Positions 9,366-19,433 of a stretch of 64,000 nucleotides of DNA are shown piece after piece. The position numbers and the translations under genes are program-made. How positions within the stretch are numbered: position 1 is the stretch's first letter; each line of letters starts with the position of its first letter. The stretch spans positions 372,001-436,000 of the forward strand of contig NZ_JADDUE010000001.1 in assembly GCF_016526145.1 (NCBI RefSeq). Reading direction: 5' to 3'. The notes under the pieces are model-generated. The model was given only the letters and a program-made list of their open reading frames with translations, did no database searches and was not told the DNA's origin. Source of the DNA: Saccharopolyspora galaxeae. Lineage in GTDB: Bacteria; Actinomycetota; Actinomycetes; Mycobacteriales; Pseudonocardiaceae.

Positions 9366-10631
9366 GTGGCGCTCGTCGTCCAGAAGTACGGCGGTTCCTC
9401 GCTGGAAAGTGCCGACCGGATCAAACGGGTCGCCGAACGCATCGTGGAGACCCGCAAAGCGGGCAACGACGTGGTCGTCGTGTGCTCGGCGATGGGCGAC
9501 ACCACCGACGAAATGCTGGACCTGGCTCAGCAGGTCAACCCCGCCCCGCCGGAGCGGGAGCTGGACATGCTGCTCACCGCGGGGGAGCGGATCTCCAACG
9601 CGCTCGTGGCGATGGCCGTCGAGGCGCTCGGCGTCGAGGCGCGCTCGTTCTCCGGCTCGCAGGCCGGGGTGATCACCACCGCGGCGCACCAGAACGCGCG
9701 GATCATCGACGTCACGCCGGGGCGCGTGCAGGAAGCCCTCGCCGAGGGCCAAGTGGTGCTGGTGGCCGGTTTCCAGGGCGTCGCCCAGGACACCAAGGAC
9801 ATCACCACGCTCGGCCGGGGCGGTTCGGACACCACCGCCGTCGCGGTCGCCGCGGCGATGAAGGCCGACGTCTGCGAGATCTACACCGACGTGGACGGCG
9901 TCTACACCGCGGACCCGCGGATCGCTCCCGACGCCAAGCAGCTGGAGCGCGTGACCTACGAGGAGATGCTGGAGCTGGCCGCGACCGGCGCGAAGGTGCT
10001 GCACCTGCGCGCGGTCGAGTACGCCCGCCGCTACGGCGTCCCGCTGCACGTCCGCTCGTCGTACTCACCCAAGCCCGGAACGATCGTTTCCGGCTCAGTG
10101 GAGGACCTTTCCGTGGAACAGGCGATGATCACCGGCGTGGCGCACGACCGGTCGGAGGCCAAGGTCACCGTGCGCGGTGTACCGGACAACCGGGGCGTCG
10201 CGGGCAAGATCTTCCGCGCGGTCGCCGACGCCGAGATCGACATCGACATGGTGCTGCAGAACGTTTCCGGCACCAGCTCCGGGCGCACCGACGTCACGTT
10301 CACCGTGTCCAGGGACAACGGCCCGGAGGCGGTCGCCGAGCTGGAGAAGATCTCCGCCGCGGTGGGCTTCGAGGAGGTCGTCTACGACGACAACGTCGGC
10401 AAGGTCTCGCTGGTGGGAGCCGGGATGCGCTCGCACCCCGGGGTCACCGCGACGTTCTGCGAGGCGCTGTCCGACGCGGGTGTGAACATCGAGATCATCA
10501 ACACCTCGGAGATCCGGATCTCGGTGCTGGTCCGGGACACCCAGCTGGCGGACGCGGTCAGCGCGCTGCACGCCGCGTTCGAGCTCGGTGGCGAGGAAGA
10601 GGCAGTCGTGTACGCGGGGAGTGGTCGCTGA
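9366..10631 (+). CDS. lysC: Aspartate kinase (alpha subunit; beta subunit from internal start)
   Basis: 421 residues, the normal size for actinobacterial LysC. It phosphorylates aspartate in the first step of the lysine, threonine, methionine and diaminopimelate pathway. The kinase domain has QKYGGSS near the N-terminus, [14 protein letters not shown] and [11 protein letters not shown]. Two C-terminal ACT domains (about residues 265-340 and 345-420) bind feedback effectors. GTG at 9366 has GGAGG ten bases upstream, and the longer upstream frame is not needed. An internal GTG at codon 250 has its own strong ribosome-binding site, as in alpha2-beta2 LysC enzymes. The stop overlaps the asd start (TGATG). 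Confidence 0.97.
   Translation: MALVVQKYGGSSLESADRIKRVAERIVETRKAGNDVVVVCSAMGDTTDEMLDLAQQVNPAPPERELDMLLTAGERISNALVAMAVEALGVEARSFSGSQAGVITTAAHQNARIIDVTPGRVQEALAEGQVVLVAGFQGVAQDTKDITTLGRGGSDTTAVAVAAAMKADVCEIYTDVDGVYTADPRIAPDAKQLERVTYEEMLELAATGAKVLHLRAVEYARRYGVPLHVRSSYSPKPGTIVSGSVEDLSVEQAMITGVAHDRSEAKVTVRGVPDNRGVAGKIFRAVADAEIDIDMVLQNVSGTSSGRTDVTFTVSRDNGPEAVAELEKISAAVGFEEVVYDDNVGKVSLVGAGMRSHPGVTATFCEALSDAGVNIEIINTSEIRISVLVRDTQLADAVSALHAAFELGGEEEAVVYAGSGR
10100..10115 (+). promoter_or_regulatory. lysC: Internal ribosome-binding site and GTG start for aspartokinase beta subunit
   Basis: GGAGGA at 10100-10105 lies seven bases before an in-frame GTG at 10113, codon 250 of lysC. Translation from it would give [20 protein letters not shown] onward, i.e. 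the ACT regulatory half only. In corynebacteria the beta subunit of LysC starts at this same codon position. Confidence 0.7.
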
Positions 10632-11683
10632 TGGCCCCCACCGTTGCGATCGTCGGCGCCACCGGCGCCGTCGGCAGCGTCATGATCGACATCATCAACC
10701 AGCGCGAGTCGGTGCCGTGGGACGAGGTCCGGCTGATCGCCTCGGCCCGCTCCGCGGGCAAGAAGATCACCGTGCGCGGGCGGGAGACCACAGTGGTCGA
10801 ACTCGCCCCGGAAGCGTTCGACGGCGTGGACATCGTGCTGTTCGACGTGCCGGACGAGATCTCCGCGCAGTGGGCGCCGATCGCGGCCGAGCGCGGTGCC
10901 ATCGCGGTGGACAACTCCGGCGCGTTCCGGATGGACCCCGAGGTTCCGCTGGTGGTGCCCGAGGTCAACCCGGAGAAGGTGCACGAGCGCCCGCGCGGCA
11001 TCATCGCCAACCCGAACTGCACGACGCTGTCGATGATGGCTGCGCTCGGTGCGCTGCACCGCGAGTTCGGGCTGCGCGAGCTGGTCGTTTCCTCGTACCA
11101 GGCGGCGTCCGGTGCCGGGCAGGAAGGCGTCGACCGGCTCTACGACGAGATCGCGGCCATCGCGGGCAAGCAGCTCGGCGTGCGGGCCGGCGACGTGGCC
11201 GAGGCGCTGATCGCGGCCGGGCTGCCGGAGGAGACGCCGTTCAAGGCTCCGCTGGCGCTGAACGTGGTGCCGTGGGCGGGCTCGGCCAAGGGCGACGGGT
11301 GGACCTCCGAGGAGCTCAAGGTCCGCAACGAGTCCCGCAAGATCCTCGGCATCCCGGAGCTGAAGGTCTCCGCGACCTGCGTGCGGGTGCCGGTGGTGAC
11401 CACGCACGCGCTGGCGGTGCACGCGGTGTTCGAGCGCGAGGTCACCGTGCCGGAGGCGCACCGGGTGTTCGAGTCGCAGCCGTCGATCGTGCTGCAGGAC
11501 GACCCGGACGAGCTGGACTTCCCCACTCCGGCCGGGGTCGTCGGCGCCGATCCGACCTACGTCGGGCGGGTGCGGCAGGCGCTGGACTTCCCGAGCACGC
11601 TGGAGTTCTTCGTCTGCGGTGACAACCTGCGCAAGGGCGCGGCGCTGAACACCTACGAGATCGCGGAGACGCTGGTGCGGTGA
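10631..11683 (+). CDS. asd: Aspartate-semialdehyde dehydrogenase
   Basis: 350 residues. It reduces aspartyl phosphate from LysC to aspartate semialdehyde using NADPH. The N-terminal Rossmann motif [11 protein letters not shown] binds NADPH, and the catalytic cysteine is C130 in [10 protein letters not shown]. Other family motifs are [14 protein letters not shown] and RVPVVTTHA with the acceptor-site arginine and histidine. The ATG overlaps the lysC stop by one base, so the two enzymes of consecutive steps are translationally coupled. A strong hairpin follows the stop. Confidence 0.97.
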   Translation: MAPTVAIVGATGAVGSVMIDIINQRESVPWDEVRLIASARSAGKKITVRGRETTVVELAPEAFDGVDIVLFDVPDEISAQWAPIAAERGAIAVDNSGAFRMDPEVPLVVPEVNPEKVHERPRGIIANPNCTTLSMMAALGALHREFGLRELVVSSYQAASGAGQEGVDRLYDEIAAIAGKQLGVRAGDVAEALIAAGLPEETPFKAPLALNVVPWAGSAKGDGWTSEELKVRNESRKILGIPELKVSATCVRVPVVTTHALAVHAVFEREVTVPEAHRVFESQPSIVLQDDPDELDFPTPAGVVGADPTYVGRVRQALDFPSTLEFFVCGDNLRKGAALNTYEIAETLVR

Positions 11684-11702
11684 TCCCGGCGCGGGTCCGG
11701 TG

Positions 11703-11743
11703 GGGCGCCTTCCTCCTGGTGCGGAGGGAGGCGCCCTTCTATT
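11703..11743 (+). terminator. Rho-independent terminator of lysC-asd
   Basis: GGGCGCCTTCCTCC (11703-11716) pairs with GGAGGGAGGCGCCC (11723-11736) with one G-T pair and a six-base loop, followed by TTCTATT. Confidence 0.8.
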
Positions 11744-11833
11744 GTCTGCGGCAGGGATCGCGCGAGTCACCTGACCGAGTGTTGATCATAAGAGTCGATC
11801 AAGAGCTCGCCTGGTAGCGCCGATGATGGAGGT

Positions 11834-12406
11834 ATGACCGCGATGAGTTGGCCCGATCATCTGCTGACGCTGGAGGAGTTCGACCGCCTCCCCGAGGACA
11901 ACTCGCGGCGCTACGAGCTCCAGGAAGGTCTTCTCCAGGTGTCCCCCAAGGCAGCAGCCGTTCACCAGCGCGTCGTCAAGCGGATCACCTCGAGCTTGGA
12001 CGAACAACTTCCGTCGAAGTGGGAAGCGCTGCAGGACGTCGAAGTCGCGCTCGACGCGCGATTCCCGCCGACGCTGCGCATCCCCGACGTCGTCCTCGCC
12101 CCCACCATGGCGTTCGACGCGAACCCGAACCGCTTGTACGCCAACGACGTCGCAGTCGCGGTCGAGGTCGTCTCGCCCGGCTCGGGCCGGATCGACCGGT
12201 TGATGAAGGTGCACGAGTACGCGCAAGCCGGTATCCAGCACTACTGGATCCTGGACATCGACAGCTCTGTGACGATCAGTGCGCTCAGACTGCACGACGG
12301 TGCGTACGCGAGCTGCTTCGAAGGTGGCGGAATGTTCAAAACGACCGACCCGTTCGAGCTGGCAGTCGACCTTTCCGCGCTGGCCGTACGCTCGCCGGAA
12401 CGCTGA
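11834..12406 (+). CDS. Uma2-family (DUF820) restriction-endonuclease-fold protein
   Basis: 190 residues with the Uma2 pattern: LLTLEEFDRLPED, RYELQEGLLQVSP, an IPDVVLAP strand, then VAVEVVSPGSGRIDRLMKVHEYAQAG and HYWILD. The conserved D...E-V...K arrangement (PDVV, VEVVSP, MKVHEYA) is the PD-(D/E)xK nuclease core. Uma2 proteins are widespread in actinobacteria and cyanobacteria and sometimes abundant in genomes, but their biological role is unknown. It stands alone, with its own promoter region after the asd terminator. Confidence 0.88.
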   Translation: MTAMSWPDHLLTLEEFDRLPEDNSRRYELQEGLLQVSPKAAAVHQRVVKRITSSLDEQLPSKWEALQDVEVALDARFPPTLRIPDVVLAPTMAFDANPNRLYANDVAVAVEVVSPGSGRIDRLMKVHEYAQAGIQHYWILDIDSSVTISALRLHDGAYASCFEGGGMFKTTDPFELAVDLSALAVRSPER

Positions 12407-12484
12407 ACGTCCCAGGCGCTTCCGAAGTCGCGAGTAGCTCCTCCGTGCGGAGGTGGCGGTCGGCGGCCCGGATAGGTTGGGGTC

Positions 12485-13984
12485 ATGAGCTCCGCAGCGG
12501 TCGTTCTCGGCATTGATCTCGGCACCACGTCGACCAAGGTCGTCGCCGCCACTCGCGAAGCGAAGGTGCTGCACCAGACCGAGCGCGGCTACCCGTTGCG
12601 CACCGAGCAGCCGGGGGAGGCGACGCAGGACCCGGCCACGGTGCGCGATGCGGCGATCGAGGCGTTGATCGAGTGCGTCGAGTGGACCCGCAGCCACGGC
12701 CACGAGGTGCGGGCGCTGTCGTTCAGCACCGCGATGCACACGATCCTCGGCTTGGACTCCGCCGGGACACCGGTGACGCCGTCGTTCAACTGGGCCGACA
12801 CGCAGGCGTCCGAGATGGCGCGGCGGCTGCGGACCTCCGGGACCGCGGACTCGACCGGGCATTCCGAGACCGCTGCCGAGCTGCACCGGGCCACCGGCAC
12901 ACCGGTGCACACCCAGTCGGTGATGGTGAAGCTGGCCTGGCTGACCGGGAAGTACCCGGACTTGGCGCGCACGGCCGACCGGTGGTGCGCGCTGAAGGAC
13001 TTCGTCTTCGAGGAGTTCGCAGGCGAGTTCGTCACCGACTACTCGCTCGCGTCCGGCAGCGGCTTGCAGGACATGCAGAGCCTGCAATGGCATCCGGACG
13101 CGCTGGAGGTCGCCGGGGTGCGGGCGGAGCAGCTGCCCGAGATCAAGTCGCCGGTGGACACCGTGGCGCTCGGGGCCGAGATGGCGCGCAGGACGGGGCT
13201 GCCGGAAGGGCTGCCGGTCGCGCTGGGCGGTGGTGACGGACCGCTGGCCAATCTGGGCGTGGGCGCGATCCGGCCGGGTGTGGCGGCATTGTCCCTGGGC
13301 ACGAGCGGGGCACTGCGGGTGGTCCGGGAGAAGCCGGGCATCGATGACCGGTGCCGGACGTTCAGCTACGCGCTCGCCGAAGGCTTGTGGGTCGTCGGCG
13401 GAGCGGTGAGCAACGGAGCCGTCGTCGGGCAGTGGGCGGCCGACGCCTTCGGCGTCGACGTGGCCGAGCTGCTCGACGAAGCGCGGGAGGTGGCTCCCGG
13501 CGCGGACGGGCTCATGGCCCTGCCGTACCTGCTGGGAGAACGCGCGCCCTGGTGGGAAGCGGACCTGACCGGCGCGTTCGTGGGCCTGCGCAAGTCGCAC
13601 GGGCGGGCCGAGATGACCCGGGCCGTCGTCGAGGGCGTCGCGCAGCAGCTCGCGCTGGTGCGGGACGCGGTGCTCGACGCGGGTGCGCAGGTGCGGGCCG
13701 TGCGCGCGACCGGGGGCGGTTTCCGCAGTCCGGTGTGGGCGGAGGCGATCTCCGCAGCGCTGGACCTCGATCTGCAGCTCGCCGAGAGCAGCGGCGGCTC
13801 CGGGCTCGGCGCGGTGCTGCTGGGCTGGCGGGCGTTGGGCGAGTTCGACTCGCTGGAGGAAGCGGGCGGGTTCGTGCACCCGGAGCGGGTGGTCTCGCCG
13901 GACCCGGCGGCCGCCGAGCTGATGACCCGCCGCAGGCCGCTGGTGGATCAGCTGCACCGGGCCCTGCGAGCGCTCGAACTCTGA
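12485..13984 (+). CDS. gntK: Gluconokinase (FGGY carbohydrate kinase)
   Basis: 499 residues, FGGY-family length. The ATP-binding phosphate loop is LGIDLGTTSTKVV at the N-terminus. Substrate-domain motifs include SFSTAMHTILGLD and NWADTQA, and the C-terminal domain has LSLGTSGALRVV, PYLLGERAPWW and ATGGGFRSPVW, all as in gluconokinases and xylulokinase relatives. It phosphorylates gluconate to 6-phosphogluconate. The gluconate permease gene lies directly downstream (193-base gap), which supports gluconate as substrate. ATG at 12485 follows GATAGGTTGGGGTC, a weak ribosome-binding site. Confidence 0.92.
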   Translation: MSSAAVVLGIDLGTTSTKVVAATREAKVLHQTERGYPLRTEQPGEATQDPATVRDAAIEALIECVEWTRSHGHEVRALSFSTAMHTILGLDSAGTPVTPSFNWADTQASEMARRLRTSGTADSTGHSETAAELHRATGTPVHTQSVMVKLAWLTGKYPDLARTADRWCALKDFVFEEFAGEFVTDYSLASGSGLQDMQSLQWHPDALEVAGVRAEQLPEIKSPVDTVALGAEMARRTGLPEGLPVALGGGDGPLANLGVGAIRPGVAALSLGTSGALRVVREKPGIDDRCRTFSYALAEGLWVVGGAVSNGAVVGQWAADAFGVDVAELLDEAREVAPGADGLMALPYLLGERAPWWEADLTGAFVGLRKSHGRAEMTRAVVEGVAQQLALVRDAVLDAGAQVRAVRATGGGFRSPVWAEAISAALDLDLQLAESSGGSGLGAVLLGWRALGEFDSLEEAGGFVHPERVVSPDPAAAELMTRRRPLVDQLHRALRALEL

Positions 13985-14177
13985 CCGCGGTACCGCTGTT
14001 CGGGGCGGGCGGCTGCGCCGAACGGCGGGGCGTGCTCGGGCACCCGGGTTGCGGTTGCGTGACGCTTGCGCGGCCGGGGCTGCGCGGGGCTGGCCCGCGA
14101 CGGGATCGAGTTGTCACGATCTCGAACCTCGGTTCTGCCGATCGTGCACAACGTCGTGACCGCGAGGGGATTCCGCC

Positions 14178-15593
14178 GTGCCGAACCTGCTGGCGCAAGG
14201 CGCCGAACCAGTAGTCCCGGCCCTCAGCGCCGGGTCCGCGCTGGCCATCGCGGCCGCGTCGATCGCCGTGCTGCTCGTGCTGATCATGGCCCTGAAGATG
14301 CAGCCGCTCATCGCGCTGCTGCTGGTCAGCCTGGGCTCCGCGCTCGCGTTGCAGGTGCCGGTGGGCGAGGTGATGGACACCTTGCTCGGCGGGCTCGGCG
14401 AAACGCTCGCCGAAGTGGCGTTGCTGGTGGCGCTCGGCGCGATGCTCGGCCGGATGCTGGAGATCTCCGGCGGTGCCGCGGTGCTGGCGCGTGCGCTGGT
14501 CCGGCGGTTCGGCGAGCGGCGGGCGCCGTTCGCGCTGGGGGTGGCGGGGATGCTGTTCGGCTTCCCGATCTTCCTGGACGCCGGTGTGATCATCTTCTTG
14601 CCGATCGTGTTCTCGGTGGCGCGCAGGCTCGGCGGCTCGGTGCTGCGCTACGGGTTGCCGGTCGCGGGCGGGTTCGCCGTGATGCACGTGTTCCTGCCGC
14701 CGCACCCGGGGCCGGTGGCCGCGGCGGGACTGCTCGGTGCGGACATCGGGCTGCTGGTGCTGCTGGGCCTGGTCGTCGCGGTGCCCACCTGGTTGATCGC
14801 CGGTTACGGGTTCGGCCGGTGGGCGGGGGAACGCATCTACCTGCCGGTGCCCGAGATGTCCGTGACCGCCGAGGGCGAGCAGGACGAAGACGATCCGGCG
14901 GGCGGGCCGTCCGCGTTCACGGTGATCGCCATGCTGCTGCTGCCGCTGTTGCTGATCCTGCTCAACACCGGCCTGAGCACGCTGGCCGAAGCCGGCGTCG
15001 TCGACGACTCGGCGCAGTGGGTGCAGATCGCCACGTTGATCGGGGAGAGCCCGGTCGCGCTGGTGATCTCGGTGCTGGTCGCCTGCGTGCTGCTCGGCTT
15101 GCGCCGCGGGATGCGCGCGGCCGAGATCGAGCACCAGCTCACCGATTGCCTCGGGCCGATCGCAGCGGTGATCCTGGTGACCGGCGCGGGCGGCATGTTC
15201 GGTGCGGTGCTGGAAGCCGGGGGTGTGGGCCAGGCACTCGCTGGCGCGCTCAACGCGCTGGGCATTCCGCTGATCCTGGCCGCGTTCGTGATCGCGATGG
15301 TGATGCGGGTGGCGCAGGGTTCGGCGACGGTCGCGCTGACCACGGCGGCCGGGTTCATCGCGCCCGCGGTGCACGCCGCCCAAGGGCTCTCGCCCGCCGA
15401 CGTGTGCCTGATCGTGCTCGCCATCGCGGCCGGGGCGACCGTGCTCTCGCACGTCAACGACTCCGGGTTCTGGCTGATCGGGCGGCTGCTGGGGATGGAC
15501 GTGCCGACGACGCTGCGGACCTGGACGGTGCTGGAGACGCTGATCGGCCTGATCGGGTTCGCCATCACCTGGGGGCTGTCGCTGGTGCTGTGA
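14178..15593 (+). CDS. gntP: Gluconate:H+ symporter, GntP family
   Basis: 471 residues with about twelve hydrophobic helices. Family motifs are MLFGFPIFLDAGVIIFLPI, MHVFLPPHPGPVAAAGLLGAD and VAQGSATVALTTAAGF, typical of GntP permeases that import gluconate or related aldonates. GTG at 14178 follows GAGGGGATT. It pairs with the gluconokinase upstream for uptake and phosphorylation; no GntR regulator is visible next to them. Confidence 0.93.
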   Translation: MPNLLAQGAEPVVPALSAGSALAIAAASIAVLLVLIMALKMQPLIALLLVSLGSALALQVPVGEVMDTLLGGLGETLAEVALLVALGAMLGRMLEISGGAAVLARALVRRFGERRAPFALGVAGMLFGFPIFLDAGVIIFLPIVFSVARRLGGSVLRYGLPVAGGFAVMHVFLPPHPGPVAAAGLLGADIGLLVLLGLVVAVPTWLIAGYGFGRWAGERIYLPVPEMSVTAEGEQDEDDPAGGPSAFTVIAMLLLPLLLILLNTGLSTLAEAGVVDDSAQWVQIATLIGESPVALVISVLVACVLLGLRRGMRAAEIEHQLTDCLGPIAAVILVTGAGGMFGAVLEAGGVGQALAGALNALGIPLILAAFVIAMVMRVAQGSATVALTTAAGFIAPAVHAAQGLSPADVCLIVLAIAAGATVLSHVNDSGFWLIGRLLGMDVPTTLRTWTVLETLIGLIGFAITWGLSLVL

Positions 15594-15741
15594 CCGGCTC
15601 GCCCGGCGGGGCCGAGATCACCGGGCGAACGTGCCGGGAGATGCCATGCTGCCCGGAGCCGCCGCTGCGGAGCCGTCCGCGCGCAACCGGGGCCGGCAGG
15701 CGAATTCCCCCGGATGAGATGCGCGACAGCGGCGTTTTTTC

Positions 15742-15772
15742 TTGACTCGTTCCAATCTGGCCGTGGCATACT
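15742..15772 (+). promoter_or_regulatory. furA-katA promoter, probably leaderless
   Basis: TTGACT (15742-15747) and CATACT (15767-15772) are spaced 19 bases. The downstream position puts transcription start close to the furA ATG at 15782, so the mRNA may be leaderless. It sits in a less GC-rich stretch (GTTTTTTC just upstream), a likely place for autoregulatory Fur binding, as is known for furA-kat pairs in mycobacteria and Streptomyces. Confidence 0.5.
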
Positions 15773-15781
15773 CGAAGTGCC

Positions 15782-16294
15782 ATGGAACCCAGCGCGACCC
15801 CGGACGACAGGCTGATCCCGGACGACGGCGAGCACGCGGCCGGTCACGAGGTGACCCGGATCCGCGAGCTGCTGCGCGAGGCCGGACTGCGGGCCACCAA
15901 ACCGCGCGTGGCGGTGCTGCGGTGGTTGACCGGGAATCCGCACTCGACCGCCGAGCAGGCGGCGAGCGCGGTGCGCCGCGAACTCGGTGCGGTGTCCACG
16001 CAGGCCGTCTACGACGTGCTGCACGCGTGCAACCAAGCCGGGCTGCTGCGGCGCATCGAACCGGCCGGGCACCCCGCCCGGTTCGAGACCCGCACCGCCG
16101 ACAACCACCACCACCTGGTCTGCCGGGGCTGCGGCCGGACCACGGACGTCGACTGCGTCCGCGGCGCCGCGCCGTGCCTGGCCCCGTCCACCACGGCCGG
16201 GTACGAGGTGGACGAGGCCGAGATCGTGTTCTGGGGCCGGTGCCCGGACTGCCGCCGCACGGCAACCGAACCGCTGCCCGGCGGGCAGCACTGA
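15782..16294 (+). CDS. furA: Fur-family peroxide/iron-responsive repressor (FurA)
   Basis: 170 residues. The winged helix lies at about residues 25-95 ([40 protein letters not shown]). Metal ligands follow in [21 protein letters not shown], and a C-terminal CPDC could hold a structural zinc. FurA proteins encoded upstream of catalases repress the catalase until oxidised by peroxide. The catalase gene follows after 29 bases, with its own strong ribosome-binding site, so they are co-transcribed. Confidence 0.93.
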   Translation: MEPSATPDDRLIPDDGEHAAGHEVTRIRELLREAGLRATKPRVAVLRWLTGNPHSTAEQAASAVRRELGAVSTQAVYDVLHACNQAGLLRRIEPAGHPARFETRTADNHHHLVCRGCGRTTDVDCVRGAAPCLAPSTTAGYEVDEAEIVFWGRCPDCRRTATEPLPGGQH

Positions 16295-16323
16295 CGAAGC
16301 CACCACCACTAGGAGGGACGCTC

Positions 16324-17775
16324 GTGACGCCAAGGCCCACGACGACCAACGCCGGCATCCCGGTCGGCAGCGACGACCACTCGCTCACCGCCGGCCCGAA
16401 CGGCCCGGTCCTGCTGCAGGACCACTACTTGATCGAGAAGAACGCGCAGTTCAACCGGGAGCGCGTGCCGGAGCGCGTGGTGCACGCCAAGGGCGGCGGC
16501 GCGTTCGGCTTCTTCGAGGTCACCGAGGACGTCAGCCAGTTCACCAAGGCCGCGGTGTTCCAGCCCGGCGCCAAGACCGAAACGCTGATCCGGTTCTCCT
16601 CGGTCGCAGGCGAGCTCGGTTCCCCCGACACCTGGCGCGACCCGCGCGGCACCGCGATCAAGTTCTACACCAGCGAGGGCAACTACGACCTCGTCGGCAA
16701 CAACACCCCGGTGTTCTTCATCCGGGACGCGATCAAGTTCCCGGACTTCATCCACTCGCAGAAGCGCCGCGCCGACAACCACCTGCGCGACAACGACATG
16801 CAGTGGGACTTCTGGACCCAGTGCCCGGAGTCGGCGCACCAGGTGACCTGGCTGATGGGTGACCGCGGGCTGCCCAAGACCTGGCGGCACATGAACCTCT
16901 ACGGTTCGCACACCTACCTGTGGCAGAACGCGGGCGGCGAGAAGTTCTGGGTCAAGTACCACTTCAAGACCGACCAGGGCCACGACTTCCTGCCGCAGGC
17001 CGAGGCCGACCGGCTCGCCGGTGCCGACGGGGACCACCACATCCGCGACCTGTGGACCTCGATCAAGGGCGGCGAGTACCCGAGCTGGACGCTGTACGTG
17101 CAGGTCATGCCCTACACCGACGCGGCGGACTACCGGTTCAACCCGTTCGACCTGACCAAGATCTGGCCGCACGGCGACTACCCGCTGATCAAGGTCGGCC
17201 GGTTCGTGCTGAACAGGAACCCGGAGAACTACTTCGCCCAGATCGAGCAGGCCGCGTTCGAGCCGTCGAACCTGGTTCCGGGCATCGGCACCTCGCCGGA
17301 CAAGATGCTGCAGGGCCGGTTGTTCGCCTACCCGGACGCGCACCGGTACCGGATCGGCGCCAACTACATGGACCTGCCGGTCAACCGCCCGGTCTCGGAG
17401 GTCAACAGCTACTCCAAGGACGGCCAGATGCGCTACAGCTTCGGCCACGGCGACCCGGTGTACGCGCCGAACTCCTACGGCGGTCCGCACGCCGACAGCG
17501 CGCGCTCCGGTGAGGACGAGGCTCCGGCGAACCTGGAGCAGGAGGTCCTGCGGTCGGCCTACGCGCTGCACTCCGAGGACGACGACTTCGGGCAGCCGGG
17601 CGCGATGGTGCGCAACGTGTTCAGCGACGAGGAGCGGGCGCGGTTCATCGACAACGTCGCCGGGCACATCAACGGCGGCGTGACCAAGCCGATCCAGGAC
17701 AAGGCGCTGAACTACTGGCGCAGCGTCGACAAGGCGACCGGCGACAAGATCGCCGAGAAGGTGCAGGGCGCCTGA
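16324..17775 (+). CDS. katA: Monofunctional heme catalase
   Basis: 483 residues, small-subunit clade length. The catalytic histidine is H54 in [12 protein letters not shown]. The active-site asparagine lies in [13 protein letters not shown], and the proximal heme tyrosine is Y336 in [14 protein letters not shown]. It decomposes hydrogen peroxide to water and oxygen. GTG at 16324 has AGGAGGG six bases upstream. It forms an operon with furA, which likely represses it. Two GC-rich hairpins lie downstream. Confidence 0.97.
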   Translation: MTPRPTTTNAGIPVGSDDHSLTAGPNGPVLLQDHYLIEKNAQFNRERVPERVVHAKGGGAFGFFEVTEDVSQFTKAAVFQPGAKTETLIRFSSVAGELGSPDTWRDPRGTAIKFYTSEGNYDLVGNNTPVFFIRDAIKFPDFIHSQKRRADNHLRDNDMQWDFWTQCPESAHQVTWLMGDRGLPKTWRHMNLYGSHTYLWQNAGGEKFWVKYHFKTDQGHDFLPQAEADRLAGADGDHHIRDLWTSIKGGEYPSWTLYVQVMPYTDAADYRFNPFDLTKIWPHGDYPLIKVGRFVLNRNPENYFAQIEQAAFEPSNLVPGIGTSPDKMLQGRLFAYPDAHRYRIGANYMDLPVNRPVSEVNSYSKDGQMRYSFGHGDPVYAPNSYGGPHADSARSGEDEAPANLEQEVLRSAYALHSEDDDFGQPGAMVRNVFSDEERARFIDNVAGHINGGVTKPIQDKALNYWRSVDKATGDKIAEKVQGA

Positions 17776-17789
17776 TCGGTTCGCGGCAA

Positions 17790-17811
17790 CGGCGCCGGCC
17801 CCCCGGCGCCG
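17790..17811 (+). terminator. Hairpin just after katA
   Basis: CGGCGCCGG pairs with CCGGCGCCG around CCCC, starting 15 bases after the stop. No T-tract. Confidence 0.45.
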
Positions 17812-17880
17812 GTTGACGCACCGGCGCGGGCTCCGGCGGAGCCGCCGCGCCGTCCGCTGACTGCGGAATCCCACCACGGA

Positions 17881-17923
17881 CGCCAGGTCCGGGACGAGTT
17901 CCCGGGCCTGGCGTCTTTCTTTC
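17881..17923 (+). terminator. Rho-independent terminator, furA-katA and convergent iniC-like gene
   Basis: CGCCAGGtCCgGGA (17881-17894) pairs with TTCCCgGGcCTGGCG (17899-17913) and is followed by TCTTTCTTTC, a good T-rich tail on the plus strand. It also separates the convergent minus-strand dynamin-like gene. Confidence 0.75.
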
Positions 17924-17963
17924 GCGGATCGGGTCGAGGAATCGATGCGCGGGCGGTGCCGCG

Positions 17964-19433
17964 CTACCGCATCCGCGCGGCGATGATGCGTTCGCAGCTG
18001 CGCAGCACGACCCGGACGGCTTCCCGGTGCGCGCGGTCGTGCATCGGGTTCACCAGCTGGTCCCGCCACCGCGCCAGCGCCGAACTCGCCTCCTCCGCGA
18101 GGATCGACTCCAGCGTGTCGGATTCCTGGCCCAGGCGGGACGGGGCGTCCTGGCCCTGCCCGCCGAGCAGCCGCCGCGCCTCGTTCTGCAGCGGGCGGGG
18201 GAAGCTGAGCTGGCCCGACTGCAGCGCCGAGAGCAGCCGCAGCTCCTCCCACTCCGGCGCGTTCGCCAGCAGGCGCTCGAACTCGCCGAGCAGCTGCTGC
18301 ACGCCCGGGCGCGGGTTGGCCCGCAGCGCCATGTCCACCGCCAGCAGCGCCGACCGCGCCCGCAGCGCCTCCTGGCGCTCGATGAACTGCTGGTACACCG
18401 CTTCCTGCAGATCGTTGAGCCTGCTGGCCTCCAGCAGCTGCGCGGAGAGCTTCTTCGGTTCGGAAACCCCTTCGCCGAGGGCGGTGAGCGCTTGCGCGAC
18501 GCCGTACCGGCCGAACTTCTCCAGCAGTCCTTGCCGCACGCTGGTGGGCACCGACTCCGGGGTGCTGTTGTTGGCGAACCGGTCGGCCGACAGCAGCAGT
18601 GCTTCCAGCGAGCTCTCCGGAAGCTGCCGCAGCGCCACCAACGAGGCGAAGTCCTCGTCGGTGAGCGTCGCCGCCGCCTGCCCGAGCAGCCCGACCACGG
18701 GGATCACGTACTGCGCGAACGCGCGCACCGTCGGATCGTCGCGATAGCGCAGCGAGATCCGCTCCGCGGCCTGCAAGGCGCCGCTGCCGCCGTTGCCGGT
18801 CTCGTCCGCGCGGGAGAACGCGACGATCGTGTTGATCGGAGCCCGCCGCGCCAGCTGCAGCTCGTGCACCGACTGCAGGAACTGCACGTCGGTCTGCTGC
18901 GGATAGCGCGTCAGGTACAGCACCGCGTCGGCCTCGGACAGGATCTGCGCCAGCGCCGAGCGCCCGGTCTCCTGCACCGCCGACGACGAGACCCCGGGGG
19001 TCTCGATCAGCGAGATCGCCTGCAGGCCGGGCACCGGTGCCTCGATCACCAGCCGCGCCACCTCGTCCGGCCGCCACCGCTGCAGGTCCCGGATCGTGCT
19101 CGGATCCAGCGTCGTGACGGGCACGTTCTGCACCGTGCCGTGCGGGGTGTGCACGGTGATCTTCGGTTCCGGCCCGTACCGGTACAGCGTGCTGACCTGG
19201 GTGCTCTCCTCTGCGTCGGAGGGCGCGAGCCGCTGCCCGACCAGTGCGTTGATCAGCGTGGACTTGCCGGACTTGACCCTGCCGCTGACCGCGATCCGCA
19301 GCGGCTGGTCGAGCCGCTCCAACCTGCCGCGCAGCCAGCTCGCGGTGCGCGGGTCGTCCCGGTAGAACGTCATCGCCCGGATCAGCAGCGACCGCGAACG
19401 CTCCAGCAGCGGGTCTTCGGGGGGAGCGGTCAT
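17964..19433 (-). CDS. iniC: Dynamin-like GTPase, IniC-type
   Basis: 489 residues, close to mycobacterial IniC. The GTPase domain begins at about residue 45: Walker A GRVKSGKS at 51-58, a switch threonine in EESTQVST, and G3 as ETPGVSSS in place of DTPG. The rest is helical with no clear membrane segment. It overlaps the upstream IniA-like gene by four bases (ATGA), so the two GTPases are made together, as expected for a hetero-assembly like bacterial dynamin pairs. In mycobacteria iniA and iniC belong to the iniBAC operon induced by cell-wall inhibitors such as isoniazid and ethambutol. That role here is inference. Confidence 0.88.
   Translation of the reverse strand: MTAPPEDPLLERSRSLLIRAMTFYRDDPRTASWLRGRLERLDQPLRIAVSGRVKSGKSTLINALVGQRLAPSDAEESTQVSTLYRYGPEPKITVHTPHGTVQNVPVTTLDPSTIRDLQRWRPDEVARLVIEAPVPGLQAISLIETPGVSSSAVQETGRSALAQILSEADAVLYLTRYPQQTDVQFLQSVHELQLARRAPINTIVAFSRADETGNGGSGALQAAERISLRYRDDPTVRAFAQYVIPVVGLLGQAAATLTDEDFASLVALRQLPESSLEALLLSADRFANNSTPESVPTSVRQGLLEKFGRYGVAQALTALGEGVSEPKKLSAQLLEASRLNDLQEAVYQQFIERQEALRARSALLAVDMALRANPRPGVQQLLGEFERLLANAPEWEELRLLSALQSGQLSFPRPLQNEARRLLGGQGQDAPSRLGQESDTLESILAEEASSALARWRDQLVNPMHDRAHREAVRVVLRSCERIIAARMR

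Noticed and set aside
11786-13957. 723-residue minus-strand frame
   Set aside because: Shadow of the Uma2 and gluconokinase genes, which have clear motifs on the plus strand.
15742-16323. N-terminal extension of catalase (677 residues)
   Set aside because: It is the furA gene in another frame; GTG at 16324 with AGGAGGG is the catalase start.
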